Below, one piece after another: positions 56,130 to 64,000 of a stretch of 64,000 bases of DNA (position 1 is its first letter; every line of letters starts with the position of its first letter). Source of the stretch: Okeania sp. SIO1I7. GTDB taxonomy: Bacteria; Cyanobacteriota; Cyanobacteriia; Cyanobacteriales; Microcoleaceae. The notes under the pieces are model-generated. The model did not search any database, was not told the origin of the DNA, and saw only the letters and a list, made by a program, of their open reading frames with translations. The position numbers and the translations under genes were made by a program. The stretch spans positions 62,001-126,000 of the forward strand of contig JAAHGF010000002.1 of NCBI GenBank assembly GCA_010672585.1. The letters run 5' to 3'.

Positions 56130-56337
56130 ATATCATGTCCGGATAATTAGTTATAAAAAAACTTTCTCCTTCAACTCCAGTTCTTCTTCTTTCTTCCCTC
56201 TTTCCTCCTGAGGACTGACTTCCCCTCCCCTCCTGGGAGGGGTTAGGGGTGGGTTGGGAGGGGGAGGGGCGAGGGGTGGGTTGACTCCTGAGGACTCCGT
56301 AGTTATTTATTTATCACTGTTTAACCGGACATGATAT
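56130..56337. mobile_element. Non-autonomous element, CGGACATGATAT family, copy 2
   Basis: 208 bp with perfect 13-bp inverted ends ATATCATGTCCGG and CCGGACATGATAT. The interior holds two CCCTCCTGGGAGGGG palindrome words (about 56225-56285). The rest of the spacer to 56799 has two more single CGGACATGATAT-type ends, a GGACGTTGCATGCAACGTGCC near-palindrome (about 56507-56527) and CTTCTTCCTT words, but no gene. Confidence 0.8.
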
Positions 56338-56799
56338 TAGATTTTTGTGGCATTTGGTAGTAATATTATGTCTGGTGGAAGGAAGGCAGAAGACAGAAGG
56401 TTTTTTCCCATTGCTACCTTATTTTATACACTAGACATCTGGTGAGCATCAAAAATAAAATCAATTATCACGCAAAAATCATCAATTCTTTCCCCCTACT
56501 CTGTACGGACGTTGCATGCAACGTGCCTACCTAATCCCTACTCCCTCTTTTTTAGAGAGGTCTACTAACAATGTTACCGGACATGATATCAAAACTCAGA
56601 ACTCAGGAGGGAAGAAGAGGGGGTTTTAAGGTATGAGAAAGTTTTTTTGTCACGCTCTTATCCAGACATGATATTGAATCCGGTTAAACATGGTTAAGTC
56701 TTTAGGAGTCAGTTAGGAAATCACAAAGATTAAAAGCTTAAAACTCAGACAACGTAAGATTTTTCCTTCTTGCTTCTTCCTTCTTGCTTCTTCCTTGTG

Positions 56800-58308
56800 C
56801 TATAAACAGACATCAGGAGCGCACAAACCTGGAAAATTTACGGTTGTGACTTCCAAGGTATCTAGCTCAACTTTGCGGATCATACAATTATTTGTATCTG
56901 CAATAAATAAATGTTGCGCGATCGCACTTAATCCTGATGGCTCAAAAAATTTACAGTTAATACCTTGTCCATCTTGATGACCTGCTGTGCCATCTCCCAA
57001 CATGGTAAGGCATAAACCTGCGTGATATTCTACCCGCTTAATTTTGTGATTATAGGTATCAGCAACCCAGACATAATTTTGGGTATATTCTATTCCCAAA
57101 CAATGTTGTAGCAAAACTTCTGAACCTCGGCCATCTTTGTCGCCAAAGCCAAATAGTCCTCCACTACCACAAATAGTCCGCACTTGGGGATGGTCATTAA
57201 TACCTACTGCCCGAATAGAGCTAACTTCACTATCCGCCACAAATAATTCATTGCCATCCGTACTAATACCGCTAGGTTGAGCAAAAGCAGATTTTGTTAG
57301 AGAGCCATCTAAACAAGCTTCTGCACCAGTTCCCCCATAAGTGCTAATTATCCCAGTATCAAGTTGCAACAGCCAAATTTGATGGGAACCTGCCATAGCA
57401 ATAAAGATGCGATCGCCCACTTTGTCCACATCCCAAGGTGAATTAAGTCTAGTTTCTCTAGCAACTCCACTATGAGGTGAAATTTGATAACTTTTTTCTC
57501 CAGTACCTGCAATAGTTTCGACCTGCTGAGTTCTAAAATCAATTTTGCGTAAAGCATGATTTTCTGTATCGGCAACATATAAAACTTGATTCTTGGCATC
57601 AAAAGTCATACCTTGGGGAGCAAAAAATTGAGCTTCAGAAAATGAACCATTAATTAATCCTGCTTTACCAGTACCAATAATGTGCAAAACTTCTCCCTCA
57701 AGAGTACTAACAACAATACGATGATGTCCTGAGTCAGCGACAAATAATTGATTAGTATCACTATCAGCGAGAACTTTACCCGGAAAAGCTAAAGGTGTAG
57801 TCAAAGGTTGCTTTTGCTTTTCTAGAATTGAGCTAACTTCACTAAAATTAATAGTACCTTTGTCTTGATGTTCTTCTATCAACTTACCAATAATTTCATC
57901 CAAGAAATCACGTTTACCTTCACCAGAAACAGACCCCACTATATACCCTTCTGGATCAATAATTTTGAAAGTCGGCCATGCACGAACAGCATATTGTTGC
58001 CAAACTCTCGAACCACTGTCCACTAAAACAGGATGTCCAATGTCGTAGCGGAGGATAGCTTGTCGGACATTTTCCAATTCTTTTTCATTCTCGAATTTTG
58101 CTGAGTGGACACCGATAATAGTCAGACTATCTGGATATTTTTGTTCTAGGAATTTTAGGTCTGGTAGAACGTGGAGGCAATTGATACAACAGTAAGTCCA
58201 GAAGTCCAGGATAACCACTCGTCCTTTTAGAGATTCGAGGGATAGGGGTTTGTCTGTATTTAGCCAGGGATAATTTTGGGGTAGTTTAGGTGCTCTGATA
58301 CGGGACAT
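56800..58308 (-). CDS. Thioredoxin-like/NHL-repeat protein (NHLRC2-like)
   Basis: This 502-residue protein has an N-terminal thioredoxin fold (about 10-150) with the modified active site YCCINCLHVLPDLKFLE and IIGVHSAKFENEKELENVRQ. NHL repeats follow from about 170 to the end (GKVLADSDTNQLFVADSGHH, FDAKNQVLYVADTENHALRK), forming a six-bladed propeller. The order is that of bacterial and animal NHLRC2. The Cys pair suggests a redox or scaffold role, but the reaction is not known. It lies upstream of the PIN-domain gene pair on the same strand, separated by ATTAATAATT words, so a common transcript is unlikely. Confidence 0.88.
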   Translation of the reverse strand: MSRIRAPKLPQNYPWLNTDKPLSLESLKGRVVILDFWTYCCINCLHVLPDLKFLEQKYPDSLTIIGVHSAKFENEKELENVRQAILRYDIGHPVLVDSGSRVWQQYAVRAWPTFKIIDPEGYIVGSVSGEGKRDFLDEIIGKLIEEHQDKGTINFSEVSSILEKQKQPLTTPLAFPGKVLADSDTNQLFVADSGHHRIVVSTLEGEVLHIIGTGKAGLINGSFSEAQFFAPQGMTFDAKNQVLYVADTENHALRKIDFRTQQVETIAGTGEKSYQISPHSGVARETRLNSPWDVDKVGDRIFIAMAGSHQIWLLQLDTGIISTYGGTGAEACLDGSLTKSAFAQPSGISTDGNELFVADSEVSSIRAVGINDHPQVRTICGSGGLFGFGDKDGRGSEVLLQHCLGIEYTQNYVWVADTYNHKIKRVEYHAGLCLTMLGDGTAGHQDGQGINCKFFEPSGLSAIAQHLFIADTNNCMIRKVELDTLEVTTVNFPGLCAPDVCL

Positions 58309-58334
58309 AACAATTAATAATTAATAATTAATAA

Positions 58335-58697
58335 TTAATAATCACCTTTTCCTAGATTAAAGGTTGCTACAAAGCGCCTAAAATCAATAGGAGGTAATTG
58401 CTTTTGTAAAATAAGTAAGACTTTTTCAATTAATTCTTTATCATTTGGGGGTGTTGTTTGAGTTTGTTCATGTATATCTTTATTTTCTCGTTCTTTCATA
58501 GCTTCTTCATAAATGCTATCAATGGTTTCATTTTTAAATAATTGCTCTTTAAGTTTCACATAATCCCCTTGATTTCCTAAGTTTAAAGTGGTAACAATAT
58601 CTAAAAACTTAGCAGTTTCTAATTGATTAAAGAGGATTAATAACGCTTCTTGGATAATTTGATCGTTATGGGTTAGGTTCGTTTTCATCACATACAT
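58335..58697 (-). CDS. Small acidic protein encoded downstream of and overlapping the PIN gene
   Basis: This 120-residue protein has two similar halves. Each has an LLILFNQLETAKFLDIVTTL- or LLILQKQLPPIDFRRFVATF-type segment followed by NLG(N/K)(Q/G)DY, so it is an internal duplication. It starts 32 bases inside the 3' end of the PIN-domain gene in another frame, the coupling expected of a toxin-antitoxin pair, with PIN first. There is no clear DNA-binding motif. A role as antitoxin is an inference from position only. Confidence 0.6.
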   Translation of the reverse strand: MYVMKTNLTHNDQIIQEALLILFNQLETAKFLDIVTTLNLGNQGDYVKLKEQLFKNETIDSIYEEAMKERENKDIHEQTQTTPPNDKELIEKVLLILQKQLPPIDFRRFVATFNLGKGDY

Positions 58698-59118
58698 CTA
58701 AGATGAAGTTAACAGGATTTAGGGTTTTTAAAGAAAGGTTTTGGCAACGACTAATCAGTCTTTTATCGCAGGTGAGAAAATAATCAGCTTGTATGATTTC
58801 TGCACAAGCAACATGATAAGCATCAAATTGTTTGATTCCTTGTTGGGTAAGTTCATTTGCTCTCTCTTTAATGGCTAGGTTAAGGGGTTGATAGAGGGTT
58901 GCTTTCTGTAGATAACGACTCATTATCAATTTTTGTAATAAATAAGGGTTTTTTCTATTCTCTAATTCTAATGCTTCGGAACTAACTAGAATAATTGATT
59001 TTTCCTCTATCATTTGAAAAATGAGTTTAACTGCTTCAGTTTCTAAGGCGATTTTTTTCTGTGTTTGGTCATCAAAAGGACGATTATAAACACTGGTATC
59101 TAAATAAACCCTAATCAC
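58666..59118 (-). CDS. PIN-domain protein (VapC-like ribonuclease)
   Basis: 150 residues from a GTG at 59118. It has the PIN fold: MIRVYLDTSVYNRPFDDQ with the first acidic residue, an ALETEAVKLIFQMIEEKSII helix-strand, VSSEALELENRKN with Glu, a GIKQFDAYHVACAE segment with the third acid, and DYFLTCDKRLISRCQ. All four metal-ligand positions can be identified, so a Mg-dependent ribonuclease is likely. The downstream partner overlaps by 32 bases. DVCDEN residues near the C-terminus are in the overlap. Confidence 0.8.
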   Translation of the reverse strand: MIRVYLDTSVYNRPFDDQTQKKIALETEAVKLIFQMIEEKSIILVSSEALELENRKNPYLLQKLIMSRYLQKATLYQPLNLAIKERANELTQQGIKQFDAYHVACAEIIQADYFLTCDKRLISRCQNLSLKTLNPVNFILDVCDENEPNP

Positions 59119-59176
59119 ATCATACTACCTCCTCAATTAATATGGTATAGCAATCAGGAATGATTTATGAGATATT

Positions 59177-59384
59177 GGGCGATCAGTAGTTTCGGTACGA
59201 AAACCTACGCGCTTGACCACTTGAGCTGCTGCAAGAATCCTTAAACCCTGATTAATTCGTAGATACTGCACTTGTGAAGTTTATAGACTGTGAAATTTAC
59301 CTAAAATTTTAGCGCCTCAAATTCAATTATAGTAATAGTTTCAGCCAAGCGCGTACAAATTAGTTCCATTACTACTGATTGCCC
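59177..59384 (+). mobile_element. ~207-bp inverted-repeat element, GGGCGATCAGTAGT family, left copy
   Basis: 208 bp bounded by GGGCGATCAGTAGT and ACTACTGATTGCCC (14-bp inverted repeats, one mismatch). No coding frame. The same element in opposite orientation lies at 60830-61282, where a second element has split it. The two copies agree over nearly all positions (for example GCTGCTGCAAGAATCCTTAA and AGCGCCTCAAATTCAATTAT are identical). Confidence 0.9.
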
Positions 59385-59761
59385 TAATCTGTTGTTGGGG
59401 AAAGTAGTAAAGCTGTCACCAGGGGCAATCTGGAAATGAAATCGTCTCGATATAAGAGTTTCAGCCTACTATTTTTAGATAGGTTTAATTGGTTTAGATT
59501 CAAATAAGCACCAATTTGGTACTTATTTGGTTCGGCTATCCACCCTTTTTATACCACTACGGTGATATTTTTAAGATGTTAAGATGTTAAGTATTACAGC
59601 ATATTTCACTGAAATGATGTACAGGACAAATGATGAAAGTCTTGTAGTGCGGTCATCTTGTCCGACGATTGTGTACCTCCTAACAACAAAAAATGCTGTA
59701 TAGAAAAATACAATAAAGGAATGATTAAATGAAAGTACCAAAAGAGTTTTGCTCACCTTTT

Positions 59762-59860
59762 TTCTTCTTCCCTTTAGAAAGTTTAGGGAAGATGTTGAAG
59801 AAGAAACAAATTTTCTTCTTCCCTTTACCTTTAGAAAGTTTAGGGAAGATTGTCAAGAAG
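59762..59860 (+). repeat. Two tandem hairpins (TTCTTCCCTTTAGAAAGTTTAGGG)
   Basis: Two adjacent copies of a sequence CTTCTTCCCTT-(TACC)-TTAGAAAGTTTAGGGAAG, each able to form a CTTCCCT/AGGGAAG stem. They lie before the ribbon-helix-helix gene; the open frame that runs through them upstream of 59971 is an artefact of the repeat. Confidence 0.7.
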
Positions 59861-59970
59861 GAACAAAACTAAGGATCTGGTATAACTCCTCACTTAAAGC
59901 AATTGGGATAATTGTTTTGGGAGAGGATTTAAACCTTTCTATCCCCTCTATCGTTTCAATATGTGAAATC

Positions 59971-60213
59971 ATGAAAAAAAGAAATCAAGCTGTCAACCCT
60001 CCAACTATAAATAAGCGGATGTCTGTGAGCTTGCCTGGAGAAGTAGCTGAAATGTTAGAGTATCTGGCTACTTCTCAAGGCATTACTCAAAATGAGGCAG
60101 TTCGTAAAGCTATTGCAACCGAGAACTACTTTCGCAAAGAAATAATTGAAGGTGGTACTATTTTAATTATGAATGCTGATAAAAAATCAGTAAAAGAAGT
60201 AGTTTTACGATGA
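59971..60213 (+). CDS. Ribbon-helix-helix (CopG/Arc-type) DNA-binding protein
   Basis: 80 residues from the ATG at 59971 (MKKRNQAVNPPTINKRMSVS). The frame is open 222 bases further upstream, but that part runs over hairpin repeats and is not protein-like. The pattern RMSVSLPGEVAEMLEYLA, then GITQNEAVRKAIAT is the strand-helix-helix of CopG-type antitoxins and plasmid regulators. A membrane protein gene follows 55 bases later. No toxin gene is recognised. Both genes lie between inverted copies of one ~207-bp element. The family is secure; its partner or target is unknown. Confidence 0.75.
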   Translation: MKKRNQAVNPPTINKRMSVSLPGEVAEMLEYLATSQGITQNEAVRKAIATENYFRKEIIEGGTILIMNADKKSVKEVVLR

Positions 60214-60268
60214 TACTTTTCTGCTTGCTTAGGTTAGGAGGTTTATAAAACCAGAATTACCTAATATT

Positions 60269-60688
60269 ATGAGTGGAAACCAAGAACAGAATAACCCGGT
60301 AAACGACAATAGTAGTCACATTTCTGAAAAAGAGTTAACTCCCGCAGAATTGACAGGAATACTAAGAAAGTTAAGTGAACGAGATGAATATCAACATCAA
60401 AATAGAACTGTCAATCACATTTCTGAAAATTCATTATCCCCAGAAAATTTTGAAATACTAGAGGAGATAAATGAGGAGAAGGGGATTAATGAAGAGAAAA
60501 TTAGGGAAATGTACGCTAAAATAGCTTTACAGCTTTTCAGTGCATCTGTGTCGTTTTTGGTTGGTGGTTTAATATTTGCAACCCCTGTTACTAAATCTAG
60601 AATAATAAAGGCTATACCTTTGATTATTGGACCACAGGCAATATTGGTGAATAAAATAGCTAGTTACTATTTTAAAAATCAGGGTTAA
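60269..60688 (+). CDS. Small membrane protein of unknown function
   Basis: This 139-residue protein has a soluble, acidic N-terminal ~85 residues with a SENSLSPENFEILEEINEEK segment and a similar earlier SEKELTPAELTGILRKLSER segment (an internal near-repeat). A hydrophobic pair follows at about 88-110 and 117-132 (LFSASVSFLVGGLIFATP, IIKAIPLIIGPQAILV). It is placed after the ribbon-helix-helix gene on the same strand and followed by a good terminator (60797-60820). It may be a membrane-active partner of the DNA-binding protein, as in type II pairs; this is speculative. Confidence 0.55.
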   Translation: MSGNQEQNNPVNDNSSHISEKELTPAELTGILRKLSERDEYQHQNRTVNHISENSLSPENFEILEEINEEKGINEEKIREMYAKIALQLFSASVSFLVGGLIFATPVTKSRIIKAIPLIIGPQAILVNKIASYYFKNQG

Positions 60689-60796
60689 CATAACACAGTA
60701 GCTATTGTACAAATTTAAATAGTTGGTGTAATCATTAAAAGTCAAGTTATGAAACTATCATTCAACAGATTGCCAACTTAGCTCTACCACGAAAAG

Positions 60797-60820
60797 CGAG
60801 GTTCCTTGACCTCGTTTTTT
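60797..60820 (+). terminator. Rho-independent terminator
   Basis: A CGAGGT/ACCTCG stem with a 6-base loop, followed by six T. It lies 108 bases after the stop of the membrane protein gene and closes the ribbon-helix-helix/membrane-protein transcript. Confidence 0.8.
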
Positions 60821-60829
60821 ATTGTAAAA

Positions 60830-61282
60830 GGGCGATCGGTAGTAATGGAACCTACATTCCGCACGACAGAATGTATTACGGAATGAGGAGTCAGGAGTCA
60901 GGAGTCAGGAGACAGAATTCAGGAGAAAGTCATAATAGTGAAGAATTAAGTGAGTATTGATACTTACTTAATTCTTGAGGATTTGACTTGGGAGAAAGTT
61001 AAATAGAGATATTTTTAGAGTATAAATACTTGCCAAACTACAAATTTTCCTGCTGATTTTTATACTACATCTTGTCGTGCGGAATGTGGGATGGAACTAA
61101 TTTGTACGCGCTTGGCTGAAACTATTACTATAATTGAATTTGAGGCGCTAAAATTTTAGGCAAATTTCACAGTCCATAAACTTTACAAGTGCAGTATCTA
61201 CGAATTAATCAGGGTTTAAGGATTCTTGCAGCAGCTCAAGTGGTCTTAGCATAAGTTTTCGTACCTAAACTACCGATCGCCC
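60830..61282 (-). mobile_element. GGGCGATCRGTAGT element, right (inverted) copy, split by a second element
   Basis: Ends GGGCGATCGGTAGT (60830-60843) and ACTACCGATCGCCC (61269-61282). Removing the 240-bp insertion and one 6-bp duplication leaves ~207 bp, matching the left copy (59177-59384) in reverse. It fills the spacer between the terminator and sbcC. Confidence 0.9.
60851..61090 (+). mobile_element. Non-autonomous element, ACATTCCGCAC family, copy 2 (nested)
   Basis: 240 bp with CCTACATTCCGCAC and GTGCGGAATGTGGG ends and a perfect 6-bp target duplication ATGGAA (60845-60850 and 61091-61096). It is inserted inside the older GGGCGATC element: the left copy of that element reads the uninterrupted site. 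It shares its ends and interior words (AGTATTGATACTTACTTAAT, TATAAATACTTGCCAAACTA) with the copy at 26685-26938. Confidence 0.93.
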
Positions 61283-61304
61283 ACTCCCTACTCCCTAATA
61301 AATA

Positions 61305-64000
61305 TCAAACAGATAACATAATTTGAGAACCTTGAGGGGTTTTACTCACTTCAATTCGCGCCTGAAAAGCTTCTTTAAAATGAGGAATATGAGTCACGGT
61401 TAAAATACAGGAAAAATCAGAGGAAATGGCGTTAATAGCTGCAATTAATCTGTCGCATCCTTCAGCATCTTGAGTGCCAAAACCTTCATCAATAATTAGC
61501 AGTTGTAATGCAGTTCCAGAACGTTGTGCTAATAATTTTGATAATGCTAAACGAATGGCAAAGTTAACTCGAAAAGCCTCTCCTCCGGAATAAGTTTCAT
61601 AAGGTCTTGTTCCTTGAGTATCTGCAATTAAAATATCCAAAGTATCTATCCATTTACTATTTTTTTTACTGCCTTTTGTAGCTTTTTGAGTCACAAATTG
61701 AATGTGTAATTGATTACCACTTAATCTTGCTAAAATCTGATTTGTTTCGGCTTCTAATTGTGGCAAAATATTTTCAATCATTAGCGCCTGAATACCTTTT
61801 TTTCCAAAAGCTAAAGATAATTCTTGATAAATTCGATATTGCCGTTTAGCAGTTTTTAATTGTTCCAATTGTTCGCTGGTTTGAACTTTCAATTTCTCTA
61901 AATGTTGTAACTGTTGTTGCACTTTTCCTAAACTTCCCAACTGTTCATCTAACTGCCGACGACGGTCCTGAATTTTTTTATCTAAAAATAGAATCTTTTC
62001 ATCTGCATCAGGAGTTTGTTCTAACTGTTGATTTAAAGTAAAAATCTGGCTTTTAATTCCTGCTAAATCTTGTTGTTGATTTTCTATAACTTCTTTCAAT
62101 TCATTAATTCGTTTTAGTAGGTGGGGATATTGTTTTTGAGCCTGACATAATTTTTCGACACGAGTTAACCAAAATTGTGTTTTTCTCAATTCAGACCTCA
62201 CACAATTATGTGCTTCTAAATCATATCCAATTTCAGCAATTTCTCTCTCAATCGCAATAATTTGCTGTTGTACATGAGAAGTTTGTTTTTGCTGCTCCAA
62301 CTCCTGTTTTAAATTAACTATTTGCTCTTCAATTTCTGGCAGATGAACGCGAATTTTCCCTAGCTTTGTCTCCGCATCTTTAATCTGCCCATATTTAATT
62401 TCTGCCCACCTTAATTTCTTCTCTTCTTGTCTCGCTAAACTATGACTCCGGTCATCATAATTAAGCTGTTTAATTTTTTCCTCTAAAATGCTAAGTTCAG
62501 CATATAAATTAACTGCAAAATCTCCCGTTTGTAGCGATCGCTCTACCTGCTCCACTTCCCTTACTAACTCTTGCAACAAAGTTTCATCTTTGCCAATATT
62601 ATCCAACTGCGCTTGTAAACTACCTCGACATTCCCGCAACTCATCATATTTAGCTAACTCTCCCTCTATTTGCCGATATTCCGTTCTCAAAACCTGAATT
62701 TCCCGCTCAGAAATAGCTAGTTGTTCCCGTGCCACCCATAATAAATCTCTAATTTCCTTTTGCTGATCTTGATGTTTGTCCACGACTAAATTCCAGTGAT
62801 GTTCATCCAAGGGACGGTTGCATAATGGACAAGGTGGGTACTCTGTCACTCCTATTTCAATATTATCGGTACCTTTATTTAATAATTTCAACTTTTGGTC
62901 TAACTCTGTCAGTCTAGTTTCATAGTCTTTTTTATTACGAACTAAACGTTCGAGAAAATGATGTCTTTCCTGTCCCTTCTCCTGTACCCGTCGCAGATAA
63001 ACTCGCTTATTATCTAATGTAGAAATTTCTTCTACTACTTCCTGTAATGCTGCTTGTAATTGAGGTTGCTTTTGCCGTTGAGTTTTTCTGAGTTGCTGCA
63101 CTCTAGAATTGAGTTCTTCCAAACGAGCGCTCAAACGTGCTTGTTCCCTTTCGAGTTCAGTTTGTAATTTTTGGCGTTGTTGCTGTAGTGGGGTAACTTC
63201 CACTTGTAACTTATCTAGTTCATTTAATTTTGTTCTGGCAGTTTGCAGTTGTTCCAGAGCAGTTTCAATATCAGCACGCTTACTCAAAATATCTAAATTT
63301 TCTTGTTCCTGCTGTTTGAGAGAATTTAACTGTGCTTGATGTTGCTGAATTTTGTTTTGTACTTCTTGCAGTTGTTGACGTTGTTTTTCCTGGAGTTGTT
63401 GACGTTGGTTCAGAGCATTTTGATGAGTTCTAAATTTTGCAGATAAACTTTCTTCGGTAGTTTGCAAGTTTTGGAAATGAGCATATCCAGCTTTAATTTC
63501 ATTTTCCTGTTCCAAAACTGCTAATAGTTCGTCTTGTTGTTGTTGGGTAGTTTTGAATTCCTGTTGGAGGCGATAACATTCTTGCACCAGTTTGTCATAT
63601 TGTTGTTGTTGTCCGTGAAGTAGCTTTTCCCAAGTTAGACGATGGTTTTGTTGAGTATGCAGTTGTTTGAGTCGTTCTTTATCACATTCTTGTTGTTGCT
63701 GGAGTTGAGTAAAGGTAGTTTGAAGGTGAGTCTGTTGTTGGGCGATCGCTTCTTTTTGTTCGAGTTGTTTTTGGTTTACTTCTAAGGTCTGTTCGAGTAA
63801 TTCCACTTTCGCTTTAAATTGTCGAGCAGTATCTTTTGCTTTTTCTCCCAGGGTGTCATATTGGTCAAGTTTGAGGAGGTTGGCAAGAATTTCTTTCCGT
63901 TCATTAGGACGTTTGAGCATAAATTCATCTGCTCTACCTTGACGCAGATATGCTGAATTCACGAATGTGTCGTAGTCGAGTTTGAGATGTTGGATAATAG
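61305..64000 (-). CDS. sbcC: SbcC-like SMC-family exonuclease subunit, N-terminus beyond the window
   Basis: About 890 C-terminal residues of the Rad50/SbcC family ATPase, which with the SbcD nuclease opens and degrades hairpin or blocked DNA ends. The frame is open to base 64000. The first residues in view (HLKLDYDTFVNSAYLRQG) match the segment after Walker A, so that motif lies outside the window. Long Gln-rich coiled coils flank a zinc hook CPLCNRPLDEHHW (first in-window third). The C-terminal lobe has the ABC signature TYSGGEAFRVNFAIRLALSK, Walker B LLIIDEGFGTQD and a D-loop/H-loop HIPHF. Its presence fits a genome full of inverted repeats, though that link is speculative. Confidence 0.95.
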   Translation of the reverse strand, partial: IIQHLKLDYDTFVNSAYLRQGRADEFMLKRPNERKEILANLLKLDQYDTLGEKAKDTARQFKAKVELLEQTLEVNQKQLEQKEAIAQQQTHLQTTFTQLQQQQECDKERLKQLHTQQNHRLTWEKLLHGQQQQYDKLVQECYRLQQEFKTTQQQQDELLAVLEQENEIKAGYAHFQNLQTTEESLSAKFRTHQNALNQRQQLQEKQRQQLQEVQNKIQQHQAQLNSLKQQEQENLDILSKRADIETALEQLQTARTKLNELDKLQVEVTPLQQQRQKLQTELEREQARLSARLEELNSRVQQLRKTQRQKQPQLQAALQEVVEEISTLDNKRVYLRRVQEKGQERHHFLERLVRNKKDYETRLTELDQKLKLLNKGTDNIEIGVTEYPPCPLCNRPLDEHHWNLVVDKHQDQQKEIRDLLWVAREQLAISEREIQVLRTEYRQIEGELAKYDELRECRGSLQAQLDNIGKDETLLQELVREVEQVERSLQTGDFAVNLYAELSILEEKIKQLNYDDRSHSLARQEEKKLRWAEIKYGQIKDAETKLGKIRVHLPEIEEQIVNLKQELEQQKQTSHVQQQIIAIEREIAEIGYDLEAHNCVRSELRKTQFWLTRVEKLCQAQKQYPHLLKRINELKEVIENQQQDLAGIKSQIFTLNQQLEQTPDADEKILFLDKKIQDRRRQLDEQLGSLGKVQQQLQHLEKLKVQTSEQLEQLKTAKRQYRIYQELSLAFGKKGIQALMIENILPQLEAETNQILARLSGNQLHIQFVTQKATKGSKKNSKWIDTLDILIADTQGTRPYETYSGGEAFRVNFAIRLALSKLLAQRSGTALQLLIIDEGFGTQDAEGCDRLIAAINAISSDFSCILTVTHIPHFKEAFQARIEVSKTPQGSQIMLSV

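Noticed and set aside
59749-59970. An N-terminal extension of the ribbon-helix-helix protein
   Set aside because: The 74 codons come from tandem hairpin repeats and an unrelated stretch; the protein pattern begins only at the ATG at 59971.

Overview
The window looks like a chromosomal segment of a filamentous, non-heterocystous cyanobacterium of the Oscillatoria/Trichodesmium/Okeania kind. The evidence is a photosystem I assembly protein (Ycf3), the cyanobacterial form of OpcA, a proline-rich PilT, a KaiB-fold protein, a CHASE2 cyclase, a DUF928 protein and scattered GCGATCGC (HIP1) octamers. The genome is AT-rich and has low coding density. Its spacers are filled with small inverted-repeat elements, G/C-rich palindromes and tandem repeats, and several genes carry single in-frame stops. 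The genus is an inference.

Layout. 1-3.9 kb: a helicase running off the left edge and a saccharopine-dehydrogenase-like reductase. 3.9-7.1 kb: an accessory block with a Tyr/Arg-rich peptide remnant, an 81-bp tandem array, a short double-glycine-leader peptide gene, and a four-gene cassette headed by an Arf-like GTPase. This cassette is the best candidate for an undescribed system. 7.8-9.3 kb: a broken DUF433 antitoxin and a TetR regulator. 9.9-19.9 kb: a conflict or signalling region with an EACC1-like protein plus caspase-IMS pair behind a promoter overlaid by a 12-bp inverted repeat, then opcA, a WD40 protein without an NTPase, and a NACHT NTPase with pentapeptide repeats on the opposite strand. 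20.3-26.5 kb: mostly housekeeping genes (NDH-SelD fusion, a 40-residue membrane peptide, MPG DNA glycosylase, a broken NERD nuclease, ycf3, gatC).

27-35.8 kb is a minus-strand polymorphic-toxin locus: a 2491-residue SpvB/VCBS/RHS protein with a Hint domain and an unrecognised C-terminal tip, followed by two small secreted-type proteins. 36.5-51.8 kb holds homoserine dehydrogenase, a methyltransferase, a guanine deaminase pseudogene with three in-frame stops, a DUF364 protein, an EEP-fold hydrolase, an FkbM methyltransferase, a Gfo/Idh/MocA oxidoreductase, a GT2 glycosyltransferase, a CHASE2 cyclase and a DUF928 protein. 53-58.3 kb has a small secreted protein, pilT, a KaiB-fold protein and a thioredoxin-NHL protein. 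58.3-61.3 kb has a PIN-domain pair and a ribbon-helix-helix protein plus membrane protein lying between inverted copies of one ~207-bp element. One of those copies is interrupted by a second element with a clean 6-bp target duplication. SbcC runs off the right edge.

No tRNA, rRNA, CRISPR array or full-length transposase gene was recognised. At least seven families of short non-autonomous elements can be defined from the sequence alone, some nested, so their relative ages can be read.
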